Shown here one piece after another: positions 1 through 9,140 of a stretch of 38,959 nt of DNA; positions within the stretch are counted from its first letter, which is position 1; every line of letters starts with the position of its first letter. Position numbers and translations under genes: made by a program. The DNA is from Prochlorococcus sp. AG-409-A22 (lineage in GTDB: Bacteria > Cyanobacteriota > Cyanobacteriia > PCC-6307 > Cyanobiaceae), in assembly GCA_003216135.1 (NCBI GenBank), contig QCJI01000011.1, positions 1 to 38,959 on the forward strand, read 5' to 3'. Under the pieces are notes generated by a model that was not told where the DNA came from, ran no database searches, and saw nothing but the letters and a program-made list of their open reading frames with translations.

Positions 1-221
1 TGGTAAAATCAATTTCTATAGGCAAGAGTTCTAGTAAAGTTTCTTCAAAAAAAGAAGCTGTCAAAAAGGACGCTAAACCAAAAACTACAAAAAAAGTAGC
101 TGTCAAAAAAGACACTAAACCAAAAACTACAAAAAACGTAGCTGTCAAAAAAGACGCTAAACCAAAAACTACAAAAAAGGTAGCGGTCAAAAAGGACGCT
201 AAACCAAAAACTACAAATTAA
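1..221 (+). CDS. rplU: 50S ribosomal protein L21, C-terminal part (5' end outside window)
   Basis: This is the 3' end of a reading frame whose codons begin at position 3 and stop at TAA 219-221, 12 bases before rpmA. The rplU-rpmA order is nearly universal in bacteria. The first visible residues (VKSISIGKS) fit the end of the L21 core, which binds 23S rRNA in the large subunit. After that comes a tail of about 55 residues made only of Lys, Ala, Val, Asp, Pro and Thr in a 14-residue repeat. Ordinary L21 proteins stop near the core, so the tail is an extension, presumably disordered and RNA-binding. The identification rests on synteny and the short core remnant; most of the protein lies outside the window. 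Confidence 0.85.
   Translation, partial: VKSISIGKSSSKVSSKKEAVKKDAKPKTTKKVAVKKDTKPKTTKNVAVKKDAKPKTTKKVAVKKDAKPKTTN
57..221 (+). repeat. 42-bp in-frame tandem repeat, about four copies, encoding the Lys-rich L21 tail
   Basis: Units start at 57, 99, 141 and 183; the last is cut by the stop codon. Each unit encodes 14 residues of the pattern AVKKDAKPKTTKKV, with only single-base differences between copies (for example GCT/ACT and AAA/AAC). The near identity at DNA level means copy number could change by slippage or recombination without shifting the frame. The composition resembles histone H1-like tails. Confidence 0.9.
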
Positions 222-233
222 GAAAAATTACTA

Positions 234-494
234 ATGGCACATAAAAAAGGTACAGGTTCCACTAGAAATGGAAGAGATTCAAACTCCAAAAGACTTGGTG
301 TAAAAGCATATGGAGGAGAAAAAGTAACTGCTGGATCAATTCTAATCCGTCAAAGAGGTACTTCTTTCTTACCTGGAATCAACGTAGGAAAAGGTAAGGA
401 TGATACCCTTTTCGCATTGAAAGAAGGTACTGTGAGTTTTGAAAGCATCAAAAGAAATTTAAGAAATAGAAAAAGAGTTAATATAATTCTTTAA
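234..494 (+). CDS. rpmA: 50S ribosomal protein L27
   Basis: An 86-residue protein that begins [20 protein letters not shown], the diagnostic L27 N-terminus. L27 lies near the peptidyl-transferase centre and its N-terminal tail reaches the tRNA acceptor ends. The length is normal, and the central G-(S/T)-I-L-I-R-Q-R-G-T motif is present. It lies directly behind rplU and is probably co-transcribed with it. There is no extra N-terminal peptide of the kind cleaved in Firmicutes. The stop codon overlaps by four bases the stop of the convergent methyltransferase gene, so the two transcripts meet tail to tail. Confidence 0.97.
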   Translation: MAHKKGTGSTRNGRDSNSKRLGVKAYGGEKVTAGSILIRQRGTSFLPGINVGKGKDDTLFALKEGTVSFESIKRNLRNRKRVNIIL

Positions 495-1228
495 GATTTC
501 TTATAAGCTCTTGTAGTTATAAGAATGGGATGAAAGACTTCTGTAAAATTTAATTGAAGTTTCTTAAAAAACCCTTCGATAATTTCATTATCGTCAATAT
601 GGAATGGATATTCATTATTTTCTCCCTTATAGAAATACCAATTAAATAATGCAACAGACTTAGAATCCATAATTTTATAAAAAATATCAAGTTGAGAAGT
701 AGGATCAGGAAGATGTTCCAAGACATCTAGACAAACTATTGAATCGAATTTAGATATTTCTGTTTCTTGAATTGTCTTGCAAAAGGTGAGTTTGTTTTCC
801 ACTCCTAATTTCTTAGCCCTATATTCAACAAAGATTCTATTTGTTTGATTAATATCTACAAAAAAAACATGCTCTACCTTTGAAGACATGGCATTGGCTA
901 AGGCATGCGTACCTATCCCGCCACCAAAATCTAACACTAAATCTCTTGAAAATCTCTGTTGAAGCCTTAATGTATCAGCAATATAATCTTTACTCGAAAT
1001 ATGCCAAGCAGCTAAATCAGCCAGATGCCTATCTCCTACAATATCTTCATAAAAATCTGATACTTCACCTAAAGAATCTCCAGGATGCAAACTTGCCAAG
1101 TTCATCTTGGCGTTTCTCAGGAAATCCTCTAAATCAGATTCTTCGAGGGACAGGAATTCTATTAAATGAGATTTCAAATTAAAAGCATCATTAATAAATT
1201 CTTTTAATATGAAATCATCGTTTTTCAA
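491..1228 (-). CDS. Class I SAM-dependent methyltransferase, substrate unknown
   Basis: A 245-residue protein with a Rossmann methyltransferase core: motif [13 protein letters not shown] at about residues 99-110, an acidic residue ending beta-2 (FFVDIN, about 122-127), and a motif IV-like [11 protein letters not shown] at about 166-176. The N-terminal 95 residues are helical and contain no recognisable catalytic domain. The pattern is that of small-molecule methyltransferases related to UbiE/Methyltransf_12. Nothing in the sequence shows the acceptor. It is transcribed towards rpmA and divergently from truB, with 77 bases between the two starts. The fold is well supported; the function is not. 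Confidence 0.8.
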   Translation of the reverse strand: MKNDDFILKEFINDAFNLKSHLIEFLSLEESDLEDFLRNAKMNLASLHPGDSLGEVSDFYEDIVGDRHLADLAAWHISSKDYIADTLRLQQRFSRDLVLDFGGGIGTHALANAMSSKVEHVFFVDINQTNRIFVEYRAKKLGVENKLTFCKTIQETEISKFDSIVCLDVLEHLPDPTSQLDIFYKIMDSKSVALFNWYFYKGENNEYPFHIDDNEIIEGFFKKLQLNFTEVFHPILITTRAYKKS

Positions 1229-1305
1229 TTTCTTAATTTTTAATTTCCAATATAAAAATAATAAGATAGTAAGAAATCATCATCAAAGTATTCTTAATAT
1301 TAAAC

Positions 1306-2223
1306 ATGGAAAGTAAGGATGGATTCTTAGTAATTAATAAAGAGAGAGGATGTACATCTCATGATTGTGTTAAACAAATAAGAAAGCTAATAAAAAAAAA
1401 GAAAGTTGGTCATACCGGCACTCTTGATCCAGAGGTAACAGGTACATTACCAATTGCGATAGGAAGTGCGACAAGATTTATTCAATATTTACCACAATGG
1501 AAAACATATATCGGACAAATAAAATTAGGATTAAGAACAAATACTGATGATATTCAAGGTAGCATAATTAATCAGAGAGATTGGCCAAAAATTAGTAGTG
1601 AAAGTTTAGATCAATATTTAAATAATTTTCGAGGAATAATCAAACAAATTCCTCCAAAGGTGTCTAGCGTTCATATTAATGGTGAAAGGGCCTATAAAAA
1701 GGCTTTGCAGAATGAAGATTTTGAATTATTCCCTAGAGAAGTAACAATAGAAGAACTCTCGCTAATGAAATGGAATCAAACAAATGGAATAATAGAAATA
1801 AAAATTAAATGTTCAGCAGGAACATATATAAGATCGATCGCCAGAGATTTGGGTATAATCTTAAATTCCGAGGGTTGTCTTTTGAAACTAAAAAGAATTT
1901 CTGCTTGTGGATTTCATGAGCAAAATTCTATAAAAATATCTGATATAAAGAAATACCAAAACAACACTAGCAATTTAATTATTCCAACAATTGCTGCACT
2001 TGATCATATCTCAACATTAGTTTTAAAGAATGAAGAAGAAATCAATTTTTGGCAAACAGGAAGAGTAATCAAGTTTGATTCGAATAACTTCACTAAAACC
2101 TGCTCTTTTGATTACAAACAACCTATAAAAATTATAGATGTTAAAAATAATCTTCTTGGTATAGGATTTATTAATGAAGAGCAAACTAATTTAAACCCTA
2201 AATTAGTTCTTAATGCAAAATAA
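1306..2223 (+). CDS. truB: tRNA pseudouridine(55) synthase
   Basis: A 305-residue enzyme that isomerises U55 in the T loop of tRNAs. It starts with the typical [15 protein letters not shown] segment, followed by [19 protein letters not shown], in which Asp41 is the catalytic aspartate. The RAYKKAL segment (substrate loop) and the [15 protein letters not shown] segment near residue 170 are further TruB signatures. The length is normal. The first ATG gives the expected N-terminus. It is followed after four bases by the convergent SpoIID-domain gene. Confidence 0.96.
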   Translation: MESKDGFLVINKERGCTSHDCVKQIRKLIKKKKVGHTGTLDPEVTGTLPIAIGSATRFIQYLPQWKTYIGQIKLGLRTNTDDIQGSIINQRDWPKISSESLDQYLNNFRGIIKQIPPKVSSVHINGERAYKKALQNEDFELFPREVTIEELSLMKWNQTNGIIEIKIKCSAGTYIRSIARDLGIILNSEGCLLKLKRISACGFHEQNSIKISDIKKYQNNTSNLIIPTIAALDHISTLVLKNEEEINFWQTGRVIKFDSNNFTKTCSFDYKQPIKIIDVKNNLLGIGFINEEQTNLNPKLVLNAK

Positions 2224-2227
2224 TTCT

Positions 2228-3403
2228 TTATAAAAAATCTTTTTTAAAAGGTTTAACATCTACTTCTTTATAGAAATGTTTTAAAATTTGTTCTGCTTTA
2301 AGTCCTTTAGAAGCCATATATTTTGCACCCCATTGACTCATACCTACTCCATGACCAGATCCCTGACCTATAACTATTAGACTCTTTTCAATTGGAAGAA
2401 TCTCATTTTCTTTGTCTTCAAAAAATTTAAACCTCACAAAAGTACTCTTAAGATTCATTCTTCTTCTTAAATCTACTCCAGATATTTGTTCAGAACCATA
2501 TTCGCCATAAAGTATCACATTTTTTACTCTCCCTGTATCAGTTATATTTGAAATCTCTATATTTTTTATTCCTCCAATCTTAGGGAACAAACTTTGTAAT
2601 TCTTCATTGGAAAATTTCTTCTGCCATCGCAGTTTTGGATTTTGTTGATCAAAGTCTTTTACACTAGATAAATATTGATATTTATTCTTCCATACGTCTT
2701 GGCTATTTTCTGTCATACCTCCTGAACTACTATGAAATAAGGCATTAATCAATTTATTCTTATATGTCAATACTAAAGATCTTGTACTTCTTACTGCTCT
2801 GATAGTTTTATAAGTTCTTGATTCCAAACCATTGTAAACTTGGCTTTTCTCCGTCGAATCAATGTCATAAAAAAGATTTCCTTTTTGTTTTAAAGCATAG
2901 GTCCGAGAAGCAATAGCTTGTGCTTTTAATGCTTCCATAGGCCACTTAGTTGGCATCTCTGAACCAACCACACTACTAAGATATCTTTCAATACCAAGAA
3001 CGTTAACTATTAATATTTCAGCATCTAGTATGTACAGATTAATTGTACCTGAGTATCTTTTCTGACCGACCCAAATACCTCTCCCATCAGAAGACTTAAT
3101 TTGGAATTTTTGTTTATTTTTTAAATCATATATTTTTTGTTTGTTCTGATCAAAGAATAAATTTTTTCGATTTTCTTGATTTTTTAAAGTTAAGCCTCTT
3201 ATTTTCTTATTAGAAAAAATTTCCCCCTTGATAATTAAAGGTATAAATCTATCTGATCTAATCCTTACGTTATTATTTTTTGCTATTAAGACCCTTATTA
3301 TTGGCTCTTTGGAGGCATAAACTGAATGAGTGTTAAAAACAAATAAAAATACAATACCTGCTAAATAAAATTTAAAAGGAATTTTTACAGATTTAAATAT
3401 CAC
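2228..3403 (-). CDS. SpoIID/LytB domain protein, exported
   Basis: A 391-residue protein with an N-terminal signal sequence (hydrophobic residues about 13-27, possible cleavage after VYA at about 30). The SpoIID/LytB domain covers about residues 130-385: LNVLGIERYLSSVVGSEMP, then MEALKAQAIASRTYAL, then the C-terminal GSGHGVGMSQWGAKYMA beginning near residue 349. In Bacillus SpoIID is a lytic transglycosylase acting on denuded glycan. Cyanobacterial homologues are common and presumably act in peptidoglycan remodelling, which is an inference here. It is transcribed divergently from rnz. Confidence 0.9.
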   Translation of the reverse strand: MIFKSVKIPFKFYLAGIVFLFVFNTHSVYASKEPIIRVLIAKNNNVRIRSDRFIPLIIKGEIFSNKKIRGLTLKNQENRKNLFFDQNKQKIYDLKNKQKFQIKSSDGRGIWVGQKRYSGTINLYILDAEILIVNVLGIERYLSSVVGSEMPTKWPMEALKAQAIASRTYALKQKGNLFYDIDSTEKSQVYNGLESRTYKTIRAVRSTRSLVLTYKNKLINALFHSSSGGMTENSQDVWKNKYQYLSSVKDFDQQNPKLRWQKKFSNEELQSLFPKIGGIKNIEISNITDTGRVKNVILYGEYGSEQISGVDLRRRMNLKSTFVRFKFFEDKENEILPIEKSLIVIGQGSGHGVGMSQWGAKYMASKGLKAEQILKHFYKEVDVKPFKKDFL

Positions 3404-3450
3404 TTTGTTTAAAAAACAAGTTTTAAATTTGCCTTAGTTTGACTAAAAGT

Positions 3451-3465
3451 CTAGATTTAATCTAG
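3451..3465. promoter_or_regulatory. Small inverted repeat between divergent SpoIID-domain and rnz genes
   Basis: CTAGAT (3451-3456), spacer TTA, ATCTAG (3460-3465) is a perfect 6-3-6 inverted repeat in the 88-bp divergent intergenic region, 27 bases before the rnz start. It could be an operator or a chance AT-rich symmetry. No regulator is indicated. Confidence 0.3.
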
Positions 3466-3491
3466 GTATCAAAATAAAAATATCATAATAA

Positions 3492-4430
3492 GTGAACATC
3501 ACCTTCTTAGGAACAAGTTCTGGAGTGCCCACCTTAACAAGAAATGTCTCTTCCTTAGCTCTTAAATTATCTCAATCTTCTGAAGTATGGCTATTTGACT
3601 GTGGAGAGGGAACGCAGCATCAAATAATGAAAAGTAATATTAAATCCTCACAAATAAAGAAGATATTTATTACACATATGCATGGTGATCATATTTATGG
3701 TTTACCTGGTCTCTTAGCAACCCTCGGACTATCAGGAAACAGTAATGGAATTGAAATTTACGGACCTAAAGATCTCAGAGGATTCATAACTTCTGCTCTT
3801 AATAGCAGTTATTGCAAGTTGTCTTTTCCATTGCAATTTGTAGAAGTTGAAAATTATGCCTCAGAAAATAAAGTGTTATTTGAAAACAATAAATTAAAAG
3901 TTAGTTGCGCAGCTCTTAAACATAGATTACCTGCGTATGGTTATAGAGTAAACGAGAAAGATAAACCAGGCATATTTGATATCAAAAAAGCAGAGTATAT
4001 GAAGATACCTCCTGGGCCAATCTATTCAGAACTTCAACAAGGTAAAACAGTTAAACTAGAAAATGGGAGAATTTTGAATGGGAAAGAATTTTGTGGACCG
4101 CCTAGAAAGGGTGAAAGTTTTGTTTATTGCACAGATACAGTCTTTAGCGAATCAGCAGTATCTTTATCAAAAAACGCTGATTTACTAGTCCATGAATCTA
4201 CATTTTCTAAAGAAGACGAGAAAATGGCCTATGAAAAATTACATTCCACAACAATCATGGCAGCACAAACAGCATTATTATCTAATGCAAAAAAATTAAT
4301 CATTACACATTTAAGTCCAAGATATACCAACCGAAGTTCAGTCACACCAAGTGATTTGCTTAAAGAAGCTCAGAAAATTTTTCCCAATACTTACCTAGCT
4401 AAGGACTTTTTAACTTCAGAAATTAAATAA
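3492..4430 (+). CDS. rnz: Ribonuclease Z (tRNA 3' processing endonuclease)
   Basis: A 312-residue metallo-beta-lactamase-fold nuclease that removes the 3' trailer of tRNA precursors. The zinc motif HMHGDH is at residues 62-67, preceded by the [10 protein letters not shown] motif. The later CTDT/HEST segment (about 217-236) and the ITHLSPRY histidine motif near 276-283 complete the metal site. The start is GTG at 3492; the next residues [13 protein letters not shown] match the family N-terminus, which supports it. The gene matters here because tRNAs in this genome, such as tRNA-Val at 9984, lack an encoded CCA and need RNase Z plus CCA addition. Confidence 0.95.
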   Translation: MNITFLGTSSGVPTLTRNVSSLALKLSQSSEVWLFDCGEGTQHQIMKSNIKSSQIKKIFITHMHGDHIYGLPGLLATLGLSGNSNGIEIYGPKDLRGFITSALNSSYCKLSFPLQFVEVENYASENKVLFENNKLKVSCAALKHRLPAYGYRVNEKDKPGIFDIKKAEYMKIPPGPIYSELQQGKTVKLENGRILNGKEFCGPPRKGESFVYCTDTVFSESAVSLSKNADLLVHESTFSKEDEKMAYEKLHSTTIMAAQTALLSNAKKLIITHLSPRYTNRSSVTPSDLLKEAQKIFPNTYLAKDFLTSEIK

Positions 4431-4453
4431 ACTGCAACAGTTCGTGAGAAGTA

Positions 4454-4473
4454 GGGTTGTAAATGACCAACCC
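4454..4473 (+). other. GC-rich hairpin between rnz and the pentapeptide-repeat gene
   Basis: GGGTTG (4454-4459) and CAACCC (4468-4473) form a six-base-pair stem with an eight-base loop in otherwise AT-rich DNA. No T tract follows, so it is not a normal terminator. It may be a 5' leader structure of the downstream lumenal protein gene or stabilise the rnz mRNA end. Confidence 0.4.
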
Positions 4474-4504
4474 ATGAAATAATAGTCATAGGTTTTTCTA
4501 TTTG

Positions 4505-5065
4505 ATGTCGATCGAAATGGTTACTTTTTTTTCGTTCCTAAACAAGTCTCTAAAAAGACTTATGATTTTACTTCCATTGATTGTTGGTTTAATCTTAAAT
4601 CCAATCTCTGCCAATGCACTATATCCTAGTGATCCTTCGTCAGTAGATGTTTTGAAAGGTAATCTTCATGGGCAAGATCTTCAGAATACTGAATATGTAA
4701 AATATGACTTATCTGGACAAGACTTAGGTGAGACTAATCTTCAAGGTGCCTATATGAGTGTTACAACTGCAGCAAATGCTAGTTTCAAAGGTGCCAACAT
4801 GGACAGCCTAATTGCATATGCAACTCGTTTTGATAACGCTGACCTTTCAGATGCAATCATTACTAATGCCGATCTATTGAAAAGTTATTTTGATGGAGCC
4901 AACATAGATGGGGCAGACTTTACTGATTCAAATCTTGATCTAGCTCAGAGAAAATCATTATGTTCAAGAGCAACAGGTACTAATCCTAAAACAGGGGTAA
5001 ATACACTAGATAGTCTTGAATGCACTGGTTTAAGAGGTTATATACCTGCAACACCAAAAGCTTAA
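4505..5065 (+). CDS. Pentapeptide-repeat protein, predicted thylakoid lumenal/exported
   Basis: About 186 residues. A hydrophobic signal segment (LMILLPLIVGLILNPISANA) ends near residue 39 and precedes a mature N-terminus LYPSD. Residues about 50-140 carry pentapeptide repeats with A/N-L/M/F-x-x-A spacing (ANLDG-like blocks such as TNLQGAYM, ADLSDAII, ANIDGADF), which fold as a quadrilateral beta helix. The C-terminal segment has two cysteines in a CSRATGTNPKTG...LECTGLRGY arrangement, possibly a disulfide. Similar cyanobacterial proteins are lumenal, but their role is unsettled. An in-frame TTG lies at 4502; ATG 4505 or ATG 4517 is more likely the start. It is followed by a Rho-independent terminator at 5101. 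Confidence 0.85.
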   Translation: MSIEMVTFFSFLNKSLKRLMILLPLIVGLILNPISANALYPSDPSSVDVLKGNLHGQDLQNTEYVKYDLSGQDLGETNLQGAYMSVTTAANASFKGANMDSLIAYATRFDNADLSDAIITNADLLKSYFDGANIDGADFTDSNLDLAQRKSLCSRATGTNPKTGVNTLDSLECTGLRGYIPATPKA

Positions 5066-5082
5066 TTTAAAAATTAATTTAA

Positions 5083-5442
5083 TTAATTAGGGTAAATATT
5101 ACCAGGTTCTTTTGAGCCTGGTTTTTTGCTGTACCACCATTCTTGTATCTCAGAAGAAAATTTGATTGAGAAGAGGGTAATAACTGTTTCAACAGATTTT
5201 GAACCAGGCTCCAAAATCTGCACTGAGTATGAGGGACATTTTCTTGAAGCCATATCTGCTACAAATCTAGAACCTATTCTTCTCCAACTTGGCTCTTTGC
5301 TACGCCAGGCTAACCTCGAGCAAGGCCAAGGTAACTCTTCTCTATCATAAAGCCTACAACATGGTCCAATAACTTTATAACTATACTGGCCTCCATAACT
5401 TGATTGAATCGTTCCTGTTTTAAAGAATTCAAATTTATTCAT
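5083..5442 (-). CDS. Conserved-type hypothetical protein, Trp/Arg/Cys-rich
   Basis: About 119 residues from ATG 5442. An in-frame TTG at 5451 lies inside the T tract of the petF terminator and is an unlikely start. There is no signal peptide or membrane helix. The protein is rich in Trp, Arg, Ser and Pro and has cysteines in GPCCRLYD, PWPCSRLAW and RKCPSYS contexts. I do not recognise a named family. Its 3' end overlaps the terminator of the convergent pentapeptide-repeat gene, so that hairpin also encodes its last residues. The codon pattern and protein-like composition support a real gene. The start lies only seven bases beyond the T tract of the petF terminator. Confidence 0.65.
   Translation of the reverse strand: MNKFEFFKTGTIQSSYGGQYSYKVIGPCCRLYDREELPWPCSRLAWRSKEPSWRRIGSRFVADMASRKCPSYSVQILEPGSKSVETVITLFSIKFSSEIQEWWYSKKPGSKEPGNIYPN
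5101..5128 (+). terminator. Rho-independent terminator of the pentapeptide-repeat gene
   Basis: ACCAGGTTC (5101-5109) pairs with GAGCCTGGT (5114-5122) through nine base pairs including one G-T wobble, with loop TTTT, followed directly by a T run. It lies 36 bases after the stop at 5065. On the opposite strand there is no T tract, so it acts only on the plus strand. Confidence 0.85.
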
Positions 5443-5449
5443 TTTTCTC

Positions 5450-5478
5450 AAAAAAAAGCCACCTCATTAGAGGGTGGC
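5450..5478 (-). terminator. petF: Rho-independent terminator downstream of petF
   Basis: On the minus strand GCCACC (5478-5473) and GGTGGC (5463-5458) form a GC-rich stem followed by eight T residues (5457-5450). It lies 46 bases after the petF stop. The T tract ends seven bases before the ATG of the next minus-strand gene. Confidence 0.85.
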
Positions 5479-5523
5479 AGAAAAAATTTAATTTATCAAC
5501 TTAATAAAGTTAATTTTTTATAA

Positions 5524-5823
5524 TTAATACAATTCTTCCTCAGCATGAGTTGTAATTGTTACATCTGATGTTGGATAAGCCACACATGTGAGAACAAAAC
5601 CAGCTTCTAGTTGATCATCATCCAAGAAGCTTTGGTCTGACTGATCTACACTTCCAGATGTAACCTTTCCAGCACATGTTGAACAAGCTCCAGCTCTGCA
5701 AGAATAGGGAAGATCAATACCCTGTTCTTCTGCAGCATCTAGAATATATTGATCATCAGGTACCTCAATGGTTGAGTTGAGTCCTTCACCTTCGCTGATG
5801 AGTGTAACTTTGTAAGAAGCCAT
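5524..5823 (-). CDS. petF: [2Fe-2S] plant-type ferredoxin
   Basis: A 99-residue soluble electron carrier. The cluster ligands are Cys42, Cys47, Cys50 and Cys80 ([12 protein letters not shown] then LTCVAYP), the exact C-x4-C-x2-C-x29-C spacing of photosynthetic ferredoxins. The acidic surface and the EEELY C-terminus also fit. It takes electrons from photosystem I and supplies FNR, nitrogen assimilation and other reductases. It is a separate transcription unit, with 140 bases upstream and its own strong terminator. Confidence 0.97.
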   Translation of the reverse strand: MASYKVTLISEGEGLNSTIEVPDDQYILDAAEEQGIDLPYSCRAGACSTCAGKVTSGSVDQSDQSFLDDDQLEAGFVLTCVAYPTSDVTITTHAEEELY

Positions 5824-5963
5824 TTAAATAAAGAAAATTGTTGGTCGTTAATACCTATAAATACATTTTTAACATTGATTAGGCCGATATGTGAGATTTT
5901 GAAGTAAAAAATGACACAAAAAAATGTATTAAAGGAGATTCATAAGAAAAACTTATAGATAAA

Positions 5964-6869
5964 TTAGGTTTCTAGCTTTTTTGCCATAATACTGACCCAA
6001 TCCTTTCGCGAGGACTCATCAATTAATGTAAATTTATTGATACTCAATATTTTTACAATTTCATCTTTTTGTGAATTTAAAATTCCGCTCAGGATAACTC
6101 TCCCATTATTTTTTAAACACATACTCATATCAGGGATTATGTTTTTTATTACTTCTGCAAGGATATTGCATAAAATAACATCAAATCCATTAAGTAAATA
6201 TTTACTATTTACTTCATTAAATGATCCTAAATATGTATTAATGTTGTCTAAATTGCCAAAATTTAGTTGAAAATTAGATCTAGTAGAAGTTATTGCAAGA
6301 TAATCATTATCAATAGCACAAATTTCTTTAGCTCCAAGAGATCTCGCAGTAACACTCAAAATCCCACTTCCACTTCCAATATCTAATACCTTTTGACCAG
6401 ATAAAGAAATCTGTTCCATTTTTTCTAGACAAAGATATGTAGAGGGATGGCTTCCAGTACCAAATGCTGCTCCAGGATCTATTTTTATAATTTTCTTATT
6501 TTTAAATTTTTCATCCAACTTTATCCAGCAAGGCAATATAAGTAAATTCTTCCCTACTACTTCTGGCCCCCAATATTTCTTCCAACTTGTTAACCAGTTT
6601 TCTTCTTCAATAACACTCCAGTCAAAAAAACTTTTAGCAAAGTCATTTCTATTTAAAAGATCGCTAATTATAAATTCAAGATTATTTCTTGCAATCGCAT
6701 CCCAGTCTGCAATTGGAAGCCAAATATTTGCTTTTTTTGTATATGCAGTTTTCAATAAATATTCAAATGAATAACTAAAAATACCTATATCATTCAATTT
6801 CCAAATAAGGATTTCTTCTGAATCACTTTCAATATCAAAGGTTAGTTTATACCAATCTTTTTTTACCAT
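5964..6869 (-). CDS. prmA: Ribosomal protein L11 methyltransferase
   Basis: A 301-residue SAM-dependent enzyme that methylates ribosomal protein L11. The signature [13 protein letters not shown] is at residues 131-143, motif I DIGSGSG at 163-169, the acidic AIDND follows, and the NILAEVI segment (NPPY-like position) is near 235. The N-terminal substrate-recognition domain covers about residues 1-105. It lies 18 bases downstream of serA on the same strand and is very probably co-transcribed with it, a common cyanobacterial arrangement. Confidence 0.93.
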   Translation of the reverse strand: MVKKDWYKLTFDIESDSEEILIWKLNDIGIFSYSFEYLLKTAYTKKANIWLPIADWDAIARNNLEFIISDLLNRNDFAKSFFDWSVIEEENWLTSWKKYWGPEVVGKNLLILPCWIKLDEKFKNKKIIKIDPGAAFGTGSHPSTYLCLEKMEQISLSGQKVLDIGSGSGILSVTARSLGAKEICAIDNDYLAITSTRSNFQLNFGNLDNINTYLGSFNEVNSKYLLNGFDVILCNILAEVIKNIIPDMSMCLKNNGRVILSGILNSQKDEIVKILSINKFTLIDESSRKDWVSIMAKKLET

Positions 6870-6887
6870 TAATTGATTAGAAATTAT

Positions 6888-8474
6888 TTATAAAGTCACG
6901 GGATTAGCGCTAGTAATTCCCTCAACTTCAATAATAGACTTAAGCAAATCATTAGGTATTGGATCATCAATACTAAGCACCATAACCGCTTCTCCTCTCA
7001 CAATTTTGCGCCCAACTTGCATAGAAGCAATATTTACATTATAGCTACCCAATAAAGAACCCAACTTGCCTATAATTCCTGGCATATCTCTATGCCTAGT
7101 CACTAACATATATCTACTTGGCGAGACATTAACTGGATATTGATCAATACTAATAATTCTTAATTCCCCATCTGCAAAAATGCTTCCTGCAACACTATGT
7201 TCACCATTATCGCCATAAGAAGTTAACTGAAGGGATCCGCTTGCAAATTCTGGTCTTGCCTCATCTTTACTCTCCAAAACCAAAATACCTCTTGAATCTG
7301 CCTCTAAAGAAGCATTCACATAATTTATCCTATCTCCAAGGGCCTTACTTAGTAGACCTTTGAGACTAGCTATTATTAATGGTTTGGAGGGATGTTGAAC
7401 AAATTCACCTTGAAGCTTTACCTCTAATTTTTGAATCTGCCCCCCAGAAAGCTGGCTTATAAGAAGACCCATTGTTTCGGCCAACTGTAAATGAGGTTTT
7501 AGGCTATCCATAATATCAGGATTTAAACCAGGAATATTCACCGCAGTTCTAGCAGATAGGCCAAGCAAAACATCTCTTATTTGTTCAGCAACATCAACCG
7601 CTACATTTGCTTGAGCTTCTCTTGTAGAGGCTCCCAAGTGAGGAGTAAGAATAAGATTTTTATCTACTTTAAGTAATGGAGAAGTAGAGCATAGTGGTTC
7701 TTCTGAGAAAACATCTATTGCTGCACCTCCTATCAATGATTTATTCAACGCTTCTGCTAAAGCTTCTTCATCAATTATTCCTCCTCGAGCACAATTAATG
7801 AGTTTTGCACTTTTTTTCATACTTTTTAATACCTTCATATCAACTAAATTTTCTGTCTCAGATGTGCGAGGTAAATGTAAGGTTACATAGTCAGATTCTT
7901 GGAACAAAAGATCTAATTCAGAAAGTTTTACTTGTATTTGTTGTGCTCTTTCAGTTGAGACAAATGGATCGTATCCATAAACATCCATTCCAAGTGCATT
8001 TGCGACTTTAGCTACATGTGTTCCTATTTTTCCTAAACCTACAACACCTAATTTTTTCTTAAAAAGCTCATTACCAACAAATTTCTTTCTTTCCCATTTA
8101 CCCAAAAAAGTACTGCCGTTAGCAATTGGTATATGTCTAGATAATGCCAACATCATAGCTATAGTATGTTCAGCAGCAGCTATAGTATTACCTCCAGGAG
8201 AATTTACTACAAGTACCCCTTTTTGAGTTGCAGCTTTAACATCTACATTATCCACACCAACACCAGCTCTACCAATTATTCTAAGTTTCTTTGAAGAGTT
8301 AATAACTGCCCCTGTTACTTGAGTACCAGAGCGTATCATTAAAGCATCGTATTCATCAATAATTGATGCTAATTCAGAGTTTGAGATTCCTATCCTCTGA
8401 TCAACTTGTGCTACTTGTGAAAGAATATCAATTCCTTTTTGATCTATTGGATCTGTAATTAGAACTTTTGTCAT
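6888..8474 (-). CDS. serA: D-3-phosphoglycerate dehydrogenase
   Basis: A 528-residue enzyme that oxidises 3-phosphoglycerate to 3-phosphohydroxypyruvate, the first step of serine synthesis. The NAD-binding GLGKIG is at residues 146-151. The catalytic Arg lies in NCARGGIIDEEAL near 228 and the catalytic His in LTPHLGAST near 280. The long form is present: a substrate-binding domain with its split catalytic core, an intervening domain (about 320-450), and a C-terminal ACT domain (MPGIIGKLGSLLGSYNVNIA, about 455-528) that in other bacteria senses serine. It is the first gene of a serA-prmA unit. Confidence 0.97.
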   Translation of the reverse strand: MTKVLITDPIDQKGIDILSQVAQVDQRIGISNSELASIIDEYDALMIRSGTQVTGAVINSSKKLRIIGRAGVGVDNVDVKAATQKGVLVVNSPGGNTIAAAEHTIAMMLALSRHIPIANGSTFLGKWERKKFVGNELFKKKLGVVGLGKIGTHVAKVANALGMDVYGYDPFVSTERAQQIQVKLSELDLLFQESDYVTLHLPRTSETENLVDMKVLKSMKKSAKLINCARGGIIDEEALAEALNKSLIGGAAIDVFSEEPLCSTSPLLKVDKNLILTPHLGASTREAQANVAVDVAEQIRDVLLGLSARTAVNIPGLNPDIMDSLKPHLQLAETMGLLISQLSGGQIQKLEVKLQGEFVQHPSKPLIIASLKGLLSKALGDRINYVNASLEADSRGILVLESKDEARPEFASGSLQLTSYGDNGEHSVAGSIFADGELRIISIDQYPVNVSPSRYMLVTRHRDMPGIIGKLGSLLGSYNVNIASMQVGRKIVRGEAVMVLSIDDPIPNDLLKSIIEVEGITSANPVTL

Positions 8475-8573
8475 TTAAGAGTTATTCTTTAATCTTTTAC
8501 TTTAACTTAATCTATAGTATATGTATCTTATTTTATTAATTTGAATAACACACAAACATTTGAGGAATGAAAT

Positions 8574-9140
8574 TTGACTAAAAGTATTCTGATATTTGAA
8601 AACCTTGATAAATGTATTGACTTATTTAATGTTTTCAAAGAAAAGTCAGTGTTGCTCTCTGAGGCAATATTGGTTACACCATTTGAAGAAAAAATCACTC
8701 CTGATCAACACGAATTAATAAATTCAACTTCAAATAACTACTTTAGATCAGACAAAATCGAAAATATAAGGATACTCAATCCAAAGCTTGATAGAAAAAT
8801 AAGGCAAACAGAAATGGCTAGATGGCTAATGCCTTTTGGTTTTATAGCAGGCATAGCTTTTTCTAAAATGACTAATTTATCTACTTTCAGCTTCATTGGA
8901 TTAGATAATTTAGGAGAATCTTTAATAGGAGGTCTTTTAGGAATGGGTTCAGGATATTTAGGGAGTATCTTTTCTGCTGCAAGTATCAACCTTAATAGAC
9001 ATAAAGAATTAAGATCAGTTTTTAATTTTAACAAAGAAGGGAAATGGCTTGTTCTTCTTGAAAATCAAATTGGATGTGAATTACCTTGGGCGTTAATAAA
9101 ACAATCAGGTCCGCATGATATTATTTTTTTAGAAAACTAA
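8574..9140 (+). CDS. Conserved-type membrane protein, function unknown
   Basis: 188 residues from a TTG start at 8574, supported by a GAGG ribosome-binding site at 8562-8565. An N-terminal soluble part (about 1-80) is followed by two glycine-rich hydrophobic segments (MPFGFIAGIAF at about 83-95 and LIGGLLGMGSGYLGSIF at about 122-138) and a C-terminal soluble part that ends in HDIIFLEN. I do not recognise the family. The stop codon is directly followed by the ATG of the photosystem II S4-domain gene, so the two are surely co-transcribed and may be functionally linked. Confidence 0.8.
   Translation: MTKSILIFENLDKCIDLFNVFKEKSVLLSEAILVTPFEEKITPDQHELINSTSNNYFRSDKIENIRILNPKLDRKIRQTEMARWLMPFGFIAGIAFSKMTNLSTFSFIGLDNLGESLIGGLLGMGSGYLGSIFSAASINLNRHKELRSVFNFNKEGKWLVLLENQIGCELPWALIKQSGPHDIIFLEN

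Noticed and set aside
57-221. CRISPR-like array
   Set aside because: The repeat is directly tandem, in frame and protein-coding, without spacers.
880-1182. 100-codon frame antisense to the methyltransferase gene
   Set aside because: It lies wholly inside a well-supported gene on the other strand and has no recognisable domain.
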